Assembly: GCF_023898315.1 (NCBI RefSeq)
Contig: NC_064622.1
Coordinates: 351,521,234-351,585,233, forward strand
Source of the DNA: Schistocerca nitens
Lineage: Eukaryota > Arthropoda > Insecta > Orthoptera > Acrididae
Direction of reading: 5' to 3'
DNA: 64,000 bases
In this document: piece by piece, positions 1-11,519 of the stretch
Layout of the letters: every line of letters starts with the position of its first letter
How positions within the stretch are numbered: position 1 is the first letter of the stretch
The notes under the pieces: model-generated
The model's input: the letters and a program-made list of their open reading frames with translations, nothing else
Database searches by the model: none
What the model was told of the DNA's origin: nothing
Program-made: the position numbers and the translations under genes

Positions 1-2030
1 GCTGAGATGCAGAGAGGCGGAGGTAGTTCCAGTTTTCGCCAGGATCAAGCATCACCTTAACTTCAGAACGAGAAACAGGATCAAACACCGAGCTAGTCTC
101 GCTCTGGTTAGAGAGACAGTAAGTGACTTGCGCGACCGACTGGGTGCGACGTCCAGGTATTTGCTGTATCTTCACCTAACTATAGCAGCTTCCTTGACCG
201 CTCAAGACTGGGACCAGGTTGATGGTTCCTCCTGGTATCTAGCAGAATGCACCAGCAAGGAGTCAATGGCATGCTAACTAGCCAAGTTTGAGCGCCTGAA
301 CAACAAGGTGCTACAGACTGGGGACACAGGCACGGTAGTCAATTTAAGTGACAAGCAGCTCGATGAGACCACCTTAAAAGTGCTTAGCAAGGAACCCAAT
401 TTCGCAGTGACCCCTAGAAACGTGCCTGTCGCAGCCTTCGACAGTGCAGTTGAGCAAGTGGCCAACACGCAACCTTCTAGTGTCGCCGAAGAGATCCGAA
501 GAGAGTCTTTCAGGGCGCTCACCAATGCCAAGCCACCCAAATCCAACATTTCAGGTGATGAAAGGGTGGCACTGAGGCGACTCCGGGAGGATGACAGCAC
601 TGTGGTGATGCCGGTAGACAAGGTGTGCTCCACAGTCATCTTATAGAAAACAATATGCCAGAAAGGTGCAACAACTTCTGTAGGATCATACATACGGGTC
701 AATAGGAAGCGACCCTACAGAGAAAGTGGACAAAAAGACCAGGCCTCTGTTGAAGGAGATGGGCCTGCCTGAACAAGTCGTCAAGAAGCTGCGTCCCAAA
801 GTGCCAGCACCACCTAGACTGTATGGACTCCCCAAGGTTCACAAGAATGGGGTTCCTCTGCGACCTATTGTCAGCAATATTGGGGCAGCAACTTACCCTT
901 CTGCGAAATACCTGAAGAAGACGTTGACACCACATGTGGGCAAATGTGCACATCACATCCGGAACTCAGAGGATTTCCTGCAATGGCTGAGACAGCAACA
1001 CATCACAGACACAGACATCATGGTTAGTTTCGATGTGGCGTCTCTCTTCACATGGGTACCACTGAAGCGGTCACTTGAACTTATTGGAGAGAAGTTCGAT
1101 GGGGCTCTCCTTGACCTATTCAGGTATGTACTGACCTCGACGTACTTCCTATATGGGGATCAATTTTATGAACAAACAGAAGGGGTGGCGATGGGCAGCC
1201 CTCTATCACCAGTGGTGGCCAACCTATTTATGGAAAGGTTTGAAGAGGAGGCACTCTCTTCAGCCACATATCAACCCAAGTGCTTTTTTAGGTATGTGGA
1301 TGATACCTCTGTCATCTGGCCCCATGGTAGGGAGAAGTTAGATGAATTCCTGCTACATCTGAACTCTTGCCGAACATTCAGTTCACAATGGAAATGGAGA
1401 AGGATGGACTACTTCCGTTCTTGGATGTTCTAGTGAAGAGAAAGGCAGATGGCACATTTGGACACAGTGTGTACCGCAAACCTACGCACACTGACTTATA
1501 CCTACAAGCCTGCAGTTGCCACCATCCGGCACAGAAGAATGGAGCACAAACTCTGTCAGATCCTGATAGTTTGGCCACAGAAGTAGAACACTTATGATCA
1601 GTGTTCAGCAGGAGTGGTTACTCCTCTAGCGATATCCAGAAGTCACTTCAACCTGCCAATCAGCCAAAGGATCCAGAAGAAGAACCAGAAGAGGTAAAGA
1701 AGATGGCATACCTGCCATACACCAGACCTATCTCTGCCAAAATCAGCAGGATTCTCCAGAAATATGACATCAAGAGCATATTTTGCCACCCACCAAAACT
1801 GTGGCTATTCTGGGGAATGTAAAAGATGACCTGTGGCTACGCAAGCCAGCTATTTAGAACATACCATGCCGGTGTGGGATGTCATACATTGGCCAGACCA
1901 CCAGAACTGTGGACTTCAGATGTAAAGAACACCAGAGACATACCAACGCAGGGCACTCTGGGATTCTACACGAAATAGAAGTGGAGACCGAGAGAAGAGC
2001 CGTGGGACAAGGTGTCGGACATTAGAGACC
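1..2030 (+). pseudogene. Penelope-like element, reverse transcriptase plus GIY-YIG nuclease, broken
   Basis: A retroelement polyprotein remnant read in several frames. The N-terminal part (308-646) ends in the PLE-type VMPVDK segment. The RT core (726-1433) carries RLYGLPKVHK (residues 31-40), DVASLF (103-108), GVAMGSPLSPVVANLF (153-168) and the catalytic YVDD (190-193, about base 1293). The frame then shifts near 1370 into an FLDVLV / YRKPTHTD segment (1367-1597) and a further piece (1601-1822). From about 1853 another frame gives IPCRCGMSYIGQTTRT, the start of a GIY-YIG endonuclease, followed by RCKEHQRH. This RT/GIY-YIG order is diagnostic of canonical Penelope-like elements. At least three frame changes and several stops make it non-functional. 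The 5' end may lie before base 1. The clade is secure; the exact family is unknown. Confidence 0.93.
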
Positions 2031-3245
2031 AGATGTGACACACCTCAGATCATGAACCGACTTCAGAAGACGGCGCGGACGGCGGTCGGAACACCGGCGA
2101 CCAGAGAGGGCGAATGTAGCCGCGTCTGGCGGGCGCGGACCGCAGACAGAACACACGACGCGTCGCGGACCGATTAGGGAGTGCCCAGCACGAAACAGAA
2201 GTGGAACTCATAGTAACAGTCATGAGACAGAGTACCCAACATTTCCGATCGGGTCTGACACACCTCATTGACGACCACAACCGCGGCCAAAACGGGCGCG
2301 GACGGCAGTCGGAACATCCGCGACTAGAGGGGCCCATTGAAGCCGAGTCTGGCAGGCGCGGACCACAGACAGAACACTCGACTCGGCGTGGACCGATTAG
2401 GGAACTCCCAGCTCCTTCCAGGCATAAATACTGAACTCGATCGACCCAAGGACCAGTCTCAGGTAGTACCTGAAAAATACAGCGAGGCACGCTGTTGAAA
2501 TATCGTGCAGAACGACGCGAACATCCGGCTGGATTCCCGAATATCCAAGACTTATGAATGTACGTCCTTCACACCTGTCGAGAGTGGAACATTGAAAGCA
2601 ACAAGAAATGATGGCTCATTGTAACTTCCACCATGTCCAAAGCAGTAGTCTGCTGGGTATTTGTCTAATTAAAAGTCAGAATAAAGAATATGTAAGACAT
2701 TTGACTCCTTCTGTGAACAAATAACGTATAAATCCTCATTTAGATTTCTATATCTCTACGCTCCCTTCCAGGTGGTTGTCAGGGAAACGTCTTTATCCAG
2801 GTGGCGGTTGACGTTCTTCAGTATTTGGCCCACTGACTTTCTATTCCATTTCTAATGACCTCCGCGTAGCTTCTATGAACAGAGTTTATAGTGTTCCTTT
2901 TACAGTTTTCTTCTCGCCCAGATTATTTCGTATATTTTGACATTTCTTTTGCCTTATATGTCCTATTCAAATTAAATAGATAGTTACCGTGTATACTCTG
3001 GCTTAGGACTAGCAATATCATAATAATTAAATGTTTTGTTGGTCCTTTGGTAACATAAAATTCTTTCGAATTAATAATACACAGAAGAATCAGGAACGAC
3101 TTTTGTAATTAGCCTAGCGTTTTCATTTTTCTAATTACCTTAGCGTTTTCATTCTTTTGCACAAAATTATTCCGAGTATGGACTTGAATTTACACATACA
3201 TTGTTTCTTCTCGAATGGTAATAGTAGAAATGACACATGATACAA
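1891..3245 (+). repeat. Left arm of a 1355-bp near-perfect inverted repeat (PLE 3' end)
   Basis: This stretch starts inside the GIY-YIG coding remnant and runs through the element's 3' untranslated part. Its reverse complement is 14106-15460. Both arms are exactly 1355 bp. In the parts I compared base by base I found only two substitutions, near 2611 and 2847. The two arms point tail to tail with a 10,860-bp spacer. A TATA-like GCATAAATAC lies at 2422-2431, as is common in PLE terminal regions. Reading frames seen in the arm on the minus strand (2050-2490) are by-products of its GC-rich tandem repeat. Confidence 0.95.
1971..2413 (+). repeat. Tandem duplication of about 220 bp inside the PLE 3' region
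   Basis: Unit 1 (1971-2190) and unit 2 (2191-2413) both begin CGAAAYAGAAGTGGA and both contain GCGCGGACGGC, GGCGCGGACC and GGACCGATTAGGGA in the same order, offset by 220-223 bp. The units are clearly diverged from each other, so the duplication is older than the inverted-repeat duplication. The first unit includes the end of the GIY-YIG frame. The same pair is present in the right arm. Confidence 0.85.
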
Positions 3246-3325
3246 ATTTTCTGTGACTTTTTCGTAATGTTTCTGTCTGAAAATATTTGATACGACTTAC
3301 TGCTTCTTCTCGTATCCCTTGTCAT

Positions 3326-3517
3326 AGCCGGCCGCGGTGGCCGTGCGGTTCTAGACGCTCCAGTCCGGAGCCGCGCTGCTGCTGCGGTCGCAGGTTCGAA
3401 TCCTGCCTGGGGCATGGGTGTGTGTGATGTCCTTAGGTTAGTTAGGTTTAAGTAGTTCTAAGTTCTAGGGGACTGATGACCACTGCAGTTGCGTCCCATA
3501 GTGCTCAGAGCCATTTG
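3326..3517 (+). mobile_element. SINE, family A with tail X
   Basis: A tRNA-like head with box B GGTTCGAATCC is followed by the TGTCCTTAGGTTAGTTAGG body and the GTGCTCAGAGCCATTTG 3' end. Flanking target duplications CCTTGTCAT are at 3317-3325 and 3518-3526, so this copy is a complete, fairly young insertion just beyond the left inverted-repeat arm. Confidence 0.95.
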
Positions 3518-5515
3518 CCTTGTCATTGGCACTTTATCTGTGTGTACGGATAGCGAAAGGTGAGACTCTTGAACAATTTAGGCTGGCGACATTTTATTTA
3601 AACACGAATTAACGTCGCGTAACGTTATTAACATTTCCTGTCTTAACCTTGATTTGAATGTTGTTTTCCGACCTATGATTGAGGGCGAGAACGACGTTGG
3701 TGTCATTAATACCGTGGTGTTATTGCGCAGCAACGGCAGCCATTTCTGCAGACATACAAGCATGCTGCATGACCAATAAAAGAAGCTGAGTTTCTCCCAG
3801 AATGTTGTTTTGCAAGTCCTATTCACTGAAAGAAACATTGTTCTTCTATGCTGATGTTAGCGCTGAAATACATTTCTCTCCACCGTCACGCATCACTCTG
3901 TTAGAAGTGGGCCAAGAAATACAGATTGTGCTTGTCGTTCGCGTCATAATAGAATTCGTTTTTGCTGATTTTGCTAATCATATGGAACAAATACCATTTA
4001 ATCATTTACCCAAGAAAGAGAAGGTAAAACAGTCAGTTTACAATTGTCATATTCTTGCTTTCAATGATGAGCAAGGACTAATTCGTCTGATAGTGCCTCT
4101 CTCTCTCTCTCTCTCTCTGAAAATAGGGAGACCAGGGAATAGATAGAGAATAATGAGAATGTTTGCCATACATTACCGTGGGTGGTAAATTGTATTTAAT
4201 ATTTAAATATCGATACGATTCGTTGGCAGGTTGATGGCAGAAACAGAAATAATAGAAGTTGTGGTGGTAAAATTATCTAAACATCTTTTAAATTCATTAT
4301 AAACGTTATTAAACTGGTGATTCGACGCAATGAATAAGACATGCATGTTTTTCATATTAGTTTGTACGTTCTGCAACAAGATCTTCTAATGATCGCTAAT
4401 CATCTAGCCATTAACTGACAGTTATTTTGATTCTACGGCTGGATCCGGTCCTTGTCACATTGTACCAGGAGATTATTTTAGGTCACTGAAGCAATAGAAG
4501 TTACTAGGCGATGAGACAAAAGCACAGGTATTTCCCGTTTGAAGAAGGGACTCTGGAAAGATGCACATAATTGTATGCTTATGTTGCCGACGTCGGCATA
4601 TTCTAGATTTATGGAACAGGTTCTATGCTCATGTGTAATGACATTTATGGAGAACGGAAACCATAAAAATGAACACCGATTACACAAACTGAGGTCTCAC
4701 GAAACTCAGATAATTCTCTTTGAAGATGAAATCCAGTCTCGACTTCTAGAAGACTTTCTATATAGTTTCTATATAGTTTCTATATAGATTAATGAACAGA
4801 ATACGAGCTTCCTGAGAACCAGACATGTTTATGTGAGTCTATTTACGAGTTCCTAGAAGAGAGAAATCAACAGGTTGCTCTAAACAATCTGTATATCGAA
4901 AAACAATAGAGATTTTGGAAGGTTTCAGACGAAATATGAACTGTGGATGGAAACTGGTGTTCACAACCGTTATCTACTGGGGTGACAGTGCATCGCATTT
5001 ATAGTAGCTGAGGCCTTTCTGCACAGAAGCTTGCTCCATCTTCTCCACTGGCGACTGTGGCAATCAGTCACTATCACTGGATATTAAACAACATTGGGAG
5101 ACGTTCGGCCTATGGTCGGCCAGAGTACAGGATCACATTTGCTGCTGAAGGGGTGACCTAAAGGCAGGCGCCCACGCCTATAACTTTGAAGCTCTATAGC
5201 GGCGTTGGATTACGTTTCCGGACACGGCTTCCTATCCTCGACATGTTCCTGAAGACACCATCTACAATGCATAGAAGTCTGCCGCAATATTTCTAGGACA
5301 CCCTGTATAGCATGCCTGTTCAGTAGGCAGCTACATAAGCATGAGAGCTCACCTTCACTGGCCGCTCGAGTAGTGAGCTCTCGCGGTAAAATGTAGCTGT
5401 CTGATATCATTATGTAGCTCAGGGGATGTGCAAACTGTGCACTTTCTTCACATGATTGATAGTTTCTTACGTCAGCTTGAAATGAAGACGTTTATCCACG
5501 GTTGTTATAATTATA
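3518..5515. other. No gene recognised; CT microsatellite, 11-bp minisatellite, faint Tc1 trace
   Basis: Moderately AT-rich DNA. A (CT)n run lies at 4097-4118. A short tandem array of TTCTATATAGT units lies at about 4755-4788. Around 4985-5095 the plus strand reads VTVHR followed by a GL/PL-rich segment that weakly resembles the middle of a Tc1 transposase DNA-binding domain; I do not call it. No supported exon was seen. Confidence 0.5.
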
Positions 5516-6781
5516 CACTACTCACCATTAAAATTGCTACTCCAAGAAGAAATGCACATGATAAACGGGTATTCATTACATTTTCACGCTATTTGGGTGC
5601 ATAGATACTGAGAAATCAGTACAACAACCACCTCTGGCCGTGATAACGGCCTTGATACGCCTGGGCATTGAGTCAAACAGAGCTTGGATGGCGTGTACAG
5701 GTACAGCTGCCGATGCAGCTTCAACACGATACCACAGTTCATCAAGAGTAGTGACTGGCGTATTGTGACGAGCCAGTTGCTCGGCCACTATTGACCAGAC
5801 GTTTTCAGTTGGTGACAGATCTGGAGAATGTGCTGGCCAGAGCAGCAGTCGAACATTTTCTGCATCCAGAAAGGCCCGCACAGGACATGCAACATGCGGT
5901 CGTGCATTATCCTGATGAAATGTAGGGTCTTGCAGGGATCGAATGAAGGGTAGAGCCACGGGTCGTAACACATCTGAAATGTAACGTTCACTGTTCAAAG
6001 TGCCGTCAACGCGAACAAGAGGTGACCGAGACGTGTAACCAATGGCACCCCATACCATCACGCCGGATGATACGCCAGTATGACGATGACGAATACACGC
6101 TTCCAATGTGCGTTCACCGCGATGTTGCCAAACACGGATTCGTGCACCCAGGTTCGTCGTTGTGCACACCATCGCAGGCGCACCTGTCTGTGATGCAGCG
6201 TCGAGGGTAACTGCAGCCACGGTCTCCGAGCTGATAGTCCATGCTGCTGCACACGTCGTCGACCTGTTCGTGCAGATGGTTGTTGTCTTGCAAACGTCCC
6301 CATCTGTTGACTCAGGGATCGAGACGTGGCTGCACGATACGTTACAGCCATGCGGATAAGATGCCTGTCCTCTCGACTGCTAGTGATACGAGGCCGTTCC
6401 GTATTATCCTCCTGAACCCACCGATTCCATATTCTGCTAACAGTCATTCGATCTCGACCAACGCGAGCAGCAATCGCGATAGGCTACAATCCGACCTTTA
6501 TCGAAGTCGGAAATGTGATGGTACGCATTTCTCCTCCTTACACGAGGCATCACAACAACGTTTCACCAGGCAACGCCGGTCAACTGCTGTTTATGTATGA
6601 GAAACCGGTTGGAAACTTTCCTCATGTCAGCACGTTGTAGGTGTCGCCACCGGCGCCAACCTTGTGTGAATGCTCTGAAAAGCTAATCATTTTCATATCA
6701 CAGCATCTCCTTCCTGTCGGTTAAATTTCGCGCCTGTAGCACGTCATCGTCGTGGTGCAGCAATTTTAATGGCCAGTAGTG
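5516..6781 (-). mobile_element. Tc1-like DNA transposon, 1266 bp, with inverted ends
   Basis: The left end (CACTACTCACCATTAAAATT) and the right end (reverse complement CACTACTGGCCATTAAAATT) form terminal inverted repeats of about 25 bp, flanked by TA at 5514-5515 and 6782-6783. This is the target duplication and structure expected of Tc1/mariner elements. A second, truncated copy of the same family lies at 62413-62741. Confidence 0.95.
5576..6447 (-). pseudogene. Tc1-type transposase, frameshifted
   Basis: The minus strand encodes an N-terminal helix-turn-helix part (6447 down to about 6100: MTVSRIWNRW and a following RLRWC segment). A different frame (6220 down to 5576) encodes the catalytic part with GVMVWGAIGY, HQDNARPHVA (second Asp) and SPDLSPTENVWS (third acidic position). 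The junction is short compared with the family: the segment normally carrying the first catalytic Asp (the DESRF motif) is missing, which fits a small deletion causing the frameshift. It is therefore inactive. It fills nearly the whole 1266-bp element, as expected for Tc1. Confidence 0.92.
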
Positions 6782-6983
6782 TACTTTCGCTGTTTGAATC
6801 AGTGTAGTCGGAGAACTATTTATCACAGGGATACCCAGGTTTATAGGACTGATGTTCAGACTGCCCGTTGCATGGTTTGTGTGGTTAGTAGTGTTAGTGT
6901 CATGACTTGCCGTTAGGCGCCGGTGCTGGTACAGTGATGTAGTATTGAGATACGAGCATCAGTCTGCGTTATAGCTGCAGACA

Positions 6984-7330
6984 GTCAACATGGATCTGGA
7001 ACTTTGCTCGTAAAGTTGTTTTATCGAAACAGCAGCAGTAGTGCTATTGCTCGTGATGAGTATCGACGCTTGCTCATATACTGATAGGTCCTCTTTTTGC
7101 ACCAGGGTTGAAGAACGTAATTCGGAAGTTCGAATTAACTGGCGGTATGGGAACTGCTCCTGGGAGAGGCTGTTTGCCAATTGTGCCACAAATTGCTGAA
7201 GACGTTATTATTGCCGTGATTGAGAATTCTGGAAGCAATGTGCGATCTACTCATTCCATGGGCCACATTTTGAGAAGTGCTCCGAAGAGGAACGGTATCC
7301 GTACAAACATCCAAACTGTCGTGGATGACT
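6984..7330 (+). pseudogene. Mariner/IS630-type transposase, N-terminal fragment
   Basis: A plus-strand reading in two frames gives LVKLFYRNSSSSAIARDEYRR, then MKNVIRKFELTGGMG and APGRG followed by an IAEDVI helix. This is the DNA-binding half of the transposase family that starts with a YY.NG..a.alR.YRR motif and a KFE.TG..GRGR linker. No catalytic domain follows; the sequence drifts into unrelated DNA by 7330. Stops and the frame change mark it as a relic. Confidence 0.6.
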
Positions 7331-7700
7331 GAACAACGTTTGTAACCTGGAACGTAAACATTAACGAATGTTACTGCCCCATTTGGAAATTTAAATGTGT
7401 TTCTTCCGATGGTTTATTCTTTATTTCTATTCTGCCTGTCCTTACAGATGTTTCCACAAACTTTCATTGACTGACGATCACTCGTTTCTCGTGGAGGCCC
7501 TCTCAAGTGGCGAAAGTTTAATTATACCCATTCTGTACTTAATGGCGGTATGCTTAAAGTCGCGAACAGCTGTTTGAAAATTGATGAAAGGCAGCGTTAT
7601 GTTAGGAACTTCAAAGCGGAGGTCAGACACACCAGTATCAATTTACAATACGTCAGTGAAGGATGCCTAGCTATAGTTAGGGCTGTAATGTGACAGGCAA
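7331..7700. other. No feature recognised
   Basis: An AT-rich spacer between two transposase fragments. No terminal repeat or coding similarity was seen. Confidence 0.4.
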
Positions 7701-8006
7701 TTGCGTGATAACTTTCATAAAAAAATAAGCCTTGTAGACTTTCTTCAACATAAATTTCCACAACTTCACAAATTTGCAGCTACGATTATGTCTATGTTTG
7801 AACCCACATATTCGTGCGAGAAACTTTTTTCTGCTGTGAAGAGAACGAAATCACACTACAGAAGCTTACTGAAAGACTTCAGTTTAAAAACTTATCTTCG
7901 AATTATCATTGCTCAGAAAATGGTACCAAAGGTTGATCCTTTGGTGAATAGCAAAATGAGTAGTATCCATTCACATGCAGTGTTTCTATGTGAAACGTGT
8001 GAATAA
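7701..8006 (+). pseudogene. hAT-type transposase C-terminal fragment (GTF2IRD2/ZBED-like)
   Basis: A 101-codon open frame contains FPQLHKFAATIMSMF, SCEKLFSAVKRTKSHYRS and LKTYLRIIIAQ. This matches the dimerisation region at the C-terminus of hAT transposases of the GTF2IRD2/ZBED5-like group, where the C-E-xLFS-xK-xK-S-R-L pattern is conserved. The zinc finger and RNase-H core are absent upstream, so it is a 5'-truncated relic despite the intact frame. A longer relative in the opposite orientation lies at 25190-26560. Confidence 0.72.
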
Positions 8007-8421
8007 AATAGTTACGAAATTAATGCTGTTGTGAATTTAAACTTCGTCCGAAATGGCATTCATTATAAGGCTGCATCAAAAATAGCAAATATGTTACGTA
8101 CTTAGCTGCACGACGTTCTCTGCTTCATCAGTTAAAAGAAATGTATGTTTCATTTCATTGTCATTTCTCATCGATGTAACAGTTTTTAGGAAACAAGTTT
8201 GTTACGAAAGGCACTAATTGGAAAGCGTGAAGTACTACTTCTCCATAGAAATATGAGGTCATGGAACAGACTCGTTGACAGCAGTTTCTCGTGCCGAGTT
8301 GTCTTATTGCAATTCCTTCCCCCTCCCTTCCCCTTTCAGTTCTTCACTGCTGGCCTACAGGAAGGCTGTCACTGCAGCGAACTGCAGGATGACTCGCGGA
8401 GGATCCGCTAGTGGTGTTGGG

Positions 8422-8616
8422 TTCAAAAATGGCTCTGAGCACTATGGGACTCAACTGCTGAGGTCATTAGTCCCCTAGAACTTAGAACTAGTTATACCTA
8501 ACTAACCTAAGGACATCACACACATCCATGCCCGAGGCAGGATTCGAACCTGCGACCGTAGCGGTCTCGCGGTTCCAGACTGCAGCGCCAGAACCGCGCG
8601 GCCACTTCGGCCGGCG
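8422..8616 (-). mobile_element. SINE, family A with tail X
   Basis: A minus-strand copy with box B seen as GGATTCGAACC. It is flanked by GTGGTGTTGGG at 8411-8421 and 8617-8627, a perfect 11-bp target duplication. Confidence 0.95.
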
Positions 8617-8637
8617 GTGGTGTTGGGACTCGGGGTT

Positions 8638-8829
8638 GTTCAATGGCTCTGAGCCCCATGGGCCTTAACTGCTGTGGTCATCAGTCCCCTAGACTTAGAA
8701 CTACTTAAACCTAACTAACCTAAGGACATCACACACATCCATGCCCGAGGCAGCATTCGAACCTGCGACCGTAGCGGTCGCGCGGTTCCAGACTGTAGCG
8801 CCTAGAACCGCTAAGCCACTTCGGTCGGC
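8638..8829 (-). mobile_element. SINE, family A with tail X, second adjacent copy
   Basis: It lies 21 bp after the previous SINE in the same orientation. It is more diverged (for example GAGCCCCATGGGCC in the tail) and no target duplication is visible, so it is the older insertion. Confidence 0.92.
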
Positions 8830-9182
8830 AATCTGGGATCCTTGCCTGCTTGGGTTAATAGAGGAGATACAAGAGATCCAACGAAGAACGATGCGTCTCG
8901 TCACGTTTCGTTTAGCAAGAGAGAAAGCGTTACGCAGATAATTATCACACTCCAGTGGGAGGCCCTGCGTGTCACTTACAGGTTTATTGTTGAAATTCCG
9001 AAAGCGTACGTTCCAGACAACGTACTAAGCCCTCCCACTTACATCTCGCAAAATGACTGACATGGGAGCGTTAACATATTCACGACCTTACAGAGGTTTA
9101 ACGAGTTTTCCCCATGTAGAATTGTTGTAGAATGACACAAGAGAGGGGGTGATGAGAATCGTAATAATTCCAGAAGTTTTTT
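8830..9182. other. No feature recognised
   Basis: A 353-bp spacer between SINEs, with no coding similarity or terminal repeats visible. Confidence 0.4.
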
Positions 9183-9348
9183 TTCCGGAACCGCGCTGCT
9201 GCTACGGTCGCAGGTTCGAATCCTGCCTCGGGCATGGATGTGTGTGATGTCCTTAGGTTAGGTCAGTTAGGTTTAAGTAGCTCTAAGTGTAAGGGACTGA
9301 TGACCTCAGATATTAAATCTCATAGTGCTTAGAGCCATTTCAACCATC
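9183..9348 (+). mobile_element. SINE, family A with tail X, 5'-truncated
   Basis: It starts mid-head (CCGGAACCGCGC) after a T-run at 9177-9184. It keeps box B and the full tail, which carries several substitutions. Confidence 0.9.
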
Positions 9349-9353
9349 TTAGG

Positions 9354-10500
9354 TGGCTTGGGAATTACACGGTCGAGCCACCCATCGCCTATGCTCGACG
9401 TCAGTGTGGAATAACCAATCACAGACAGCAGATGGCAGCACTACCAGTGGAGGCTATATAAATCGTGTTGGGAGACGTGGAAAACAGTGCCTCGTTGTCG
9501 TAATGCAGAAACGGAGCGATTTATCTGGCGTCCAGAAAGGCATGACCATTGGCTTTCGGGTCAAGGGTGGAAGTATTTCCGAAACAGCTGAGTTTGTAAA
9601 CTACTCGCGTGCCGCCATGGTTTGAGTATACCGTAATGGCAAAATATCACAATCCGAAACGAGGTCTGAGGCAATTATGGTGCACCACGGAACATAGGGC
9701 ACAGGGCTGAATGACGGCTTCGGAGATGTGTACGGGCGAATGGAGGTGTAACTGTTGAGTAACTAATCTCCCAGATGCGCCAACGGACTATCAACGGTGT
9801 CTCCTCAATGACCGTTCAGCGAACGTTGCTGCGTATGTGCATCCGCAGCAGGCGCCAGCTTCATGCGCCCATGCTGATTGCTGATTATCGGCGACGAAGG
9901 CTGGAATTTGCACACCAACACCGCAACTGGACGTTCACTTGAGAGGCGACAGGTGACCTTTTCAGATGAATCACGTTTTATGCTCCATTGGATAGATGGC
10001 CGTTGTATAGTCGGAAGGGTGCAGGGTGGAGCTGAAAGAATTATGGTATGGGGAATGTTTTCGTGGCATTCCATGGGCGATCTCACCATTCTGGAAGGCA
10101 CACTAGATCAACACAAGTACTTTGTCAATGGCTACATGCAGTTTGTTTTTCGACTGCACAGTGATATCTACCAGTCGGCCAATGCAATGAGTCACGCATA
10201 TGGCAGTGTACGTGCTTTGTTCAAAGAGCATCAGGATGGGTTTATCGTGCTCTACTGGTCACTAAACTCCTCGGATTATGACCCAGTCGAGAATCTGTGG
10301 GATCTCATCGATCGGGCTCTATACGCTACCAATACTAAATCGAGAAACGTAGCGCAAGTGGCCACGCATTGGAGTCGGCGTGGCGCCACATCCATGTCGA
10401 TACCTTCTAGAACCTCATTGACTCTCTTGCTAAACGTCTCGTAGCGGTCCGCGCTGTAAAATTTGGCTATTCCGGATTTTGACAAATAGTCACATTAATG
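9354..10500 (+). pseudogene. Tc1-like transposon relic with decayed transposase
   Basis: The plus strand opens at 9504 with MQKRSDLSGVQKGM and a VKGGSISETAEF helix (Tc1 HTH). After stops and frameshifts it resumes at about 9920-10440 with QVTFSDESRFML (first Asp), AERIMVWGMFSW, a degraded second-Asp region and SSDYDPVENLWDLID (third acid). The order and spacing fit a whole Tc1 transposase with many lesions. The left end abuts the truncated SINE at 9348, so the 5' inverted repeat is probably lost. The right end, near TCACATTAATGTGA at 10490-10503, may be a terminus. Confidence 0.88.
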
Positions 10501-10511
10501 TGATCCGACAG

Positions 10512-10748
10512 CGTTGGGTTGGGTTGTTGTGGGGAGCAGACCAGACAGCGAGGTCATCGGTCTCATCGGATTAGGGAAGGACGGGGGAGGAAGTCGGCTG
10601 TGCCCTTTCAGAGGAACTACTGATGCCTTTGCGTGGAGTGATTTAGGGAAATCACGGAAAACCTAAATCAGGATGGCTGGACGCGGAATTGAACCGTCGT
10701 CCTCTCGAATGCGAGTCCAGTGTGCTAACCACTGCGCCACCTCGTTCG
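10512..10748 (-). mobile_element. SINE, family D
   Basis: The tRNA-like head lies at the right on the minus strand (GGTGGCGCAGTGGTTAGCAC as the box A region, CGGTTCAATTCCGC as the box B region). The 3' end lies at the left in a TTGGGTTGGG run. Full length; no clear target duplication. Confidence 0.92.
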
Positions 10749-11519
10749 CTGACGGTGTTTAAATGTAGATGTAGACGTTGATATACATGCAGAAGCAGAA
10801 ATTAAGTTCAAGAAAAAACAATGTGCATACCATCCGTCTGTGAATTACGTTAATTGTCATCTGTTTGTTCGTAATTTAACTGTCTGTTTGTTGTTCTTTA
10901 CGAAGAAAACACTTAAAAAATGTGTAAAATCGCACCTGGCCTGAACAGTCATAAGCTCGACGTGCGGATTAAATCAAAATGTGGTTGATCTCCCTGTTCT
11001 GTAATGCAGTAAGTGGTGCTTTAAGCATTACAAAAATTAAGACACTCACTGCTCCAGCTAACGTAATACAAAATTCGTTGTTAAAGAAAATAATTTCTCT
11101 ATAAGTAGTGCATAAATTTAAGTGAAGTTGAACTGTATACCACAAAAGGTATTTTAGGAAGTTGGTGGAACCTCGCGTCGTCGTCCCAGGAGCAGCAATT
11201 TAGAGGCGATCTGGCATTCCAGTCGAGCGGTCTATATGCTGTGATTACAAACCTCCCTCGTGAATTAGTCGATGTGTTAGTGGAAACCATATTAAAAGCC
11301 CTATAGTAGTTCCAGAGATTAGCCAGGACATACAGACAGGAACTGTAGTAGGGGACTTTAATCTATCATAGTTCATTAGATGTCTACGAATTATTTATAA
11401 ATTACATAAACAGATCTTCATTGCGAATCAGCTCTGTCGGTGAAAATCATATAAAAACTCCTAGATTATTGAGAGTAGACCGAACATACAGACAAGAACT
11501 GTGGTGAAAGATCTTAGTG
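10749..11519. other. No gene recognised
   Basis: AT-rich. Two partly similar segments, 11300-11350 (CCAGGACATACAGACAGGAACTG) and 11470-11515 (a related phrase), suggest a short decayed duplication. Nothing else is supported. Confidence 0.45.

Noticed and set aside
2050-2490. 146-codon minus-strand open frame, with an exact twin at 14861-15301 plus
   Set aside because: It spans the GC-rich tandem duplication of the PLE tail. The twin exists because of the inverted repeat, not because of conservation. No domain.
1891-3245. Hammerhead ribozyme in the PLE tail
   Set aside because: No CTGANGA plus GAAA core with matching stems could be found by eye on either strand.
3167-3415. Frame beginning MPQAGFEPAT, and similar frames at many places
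   Set aside because: This is a translation of the inverted box B and head of family A SINEs, a known source of false proteins.
3426-3495. SINE tail CTGATGA as a hammerhead core
   Set aside because: CTGATGACC is present in nearly all tail-X copies, but the required GAAA box does not follow. The GGGGACT / AGTCCC pairing suggests a simple hairpin only.
4985-5095. Possible Tc1 transposase HTH remnant (VTVHR)
   Set aside because: Too short and without the expected downstream motifs; only mentioned in the spacer entry.
5210-5410. ACACCCTGTATAG at 5297 as a mariner terminal repeat
   Set aside because: No partner repeat was found at a sensible distance.
8741-8941. Frames MPEAAFEPAT and relatives at 13835 and 17989
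   Set aside because: Same SINE artefact as above.
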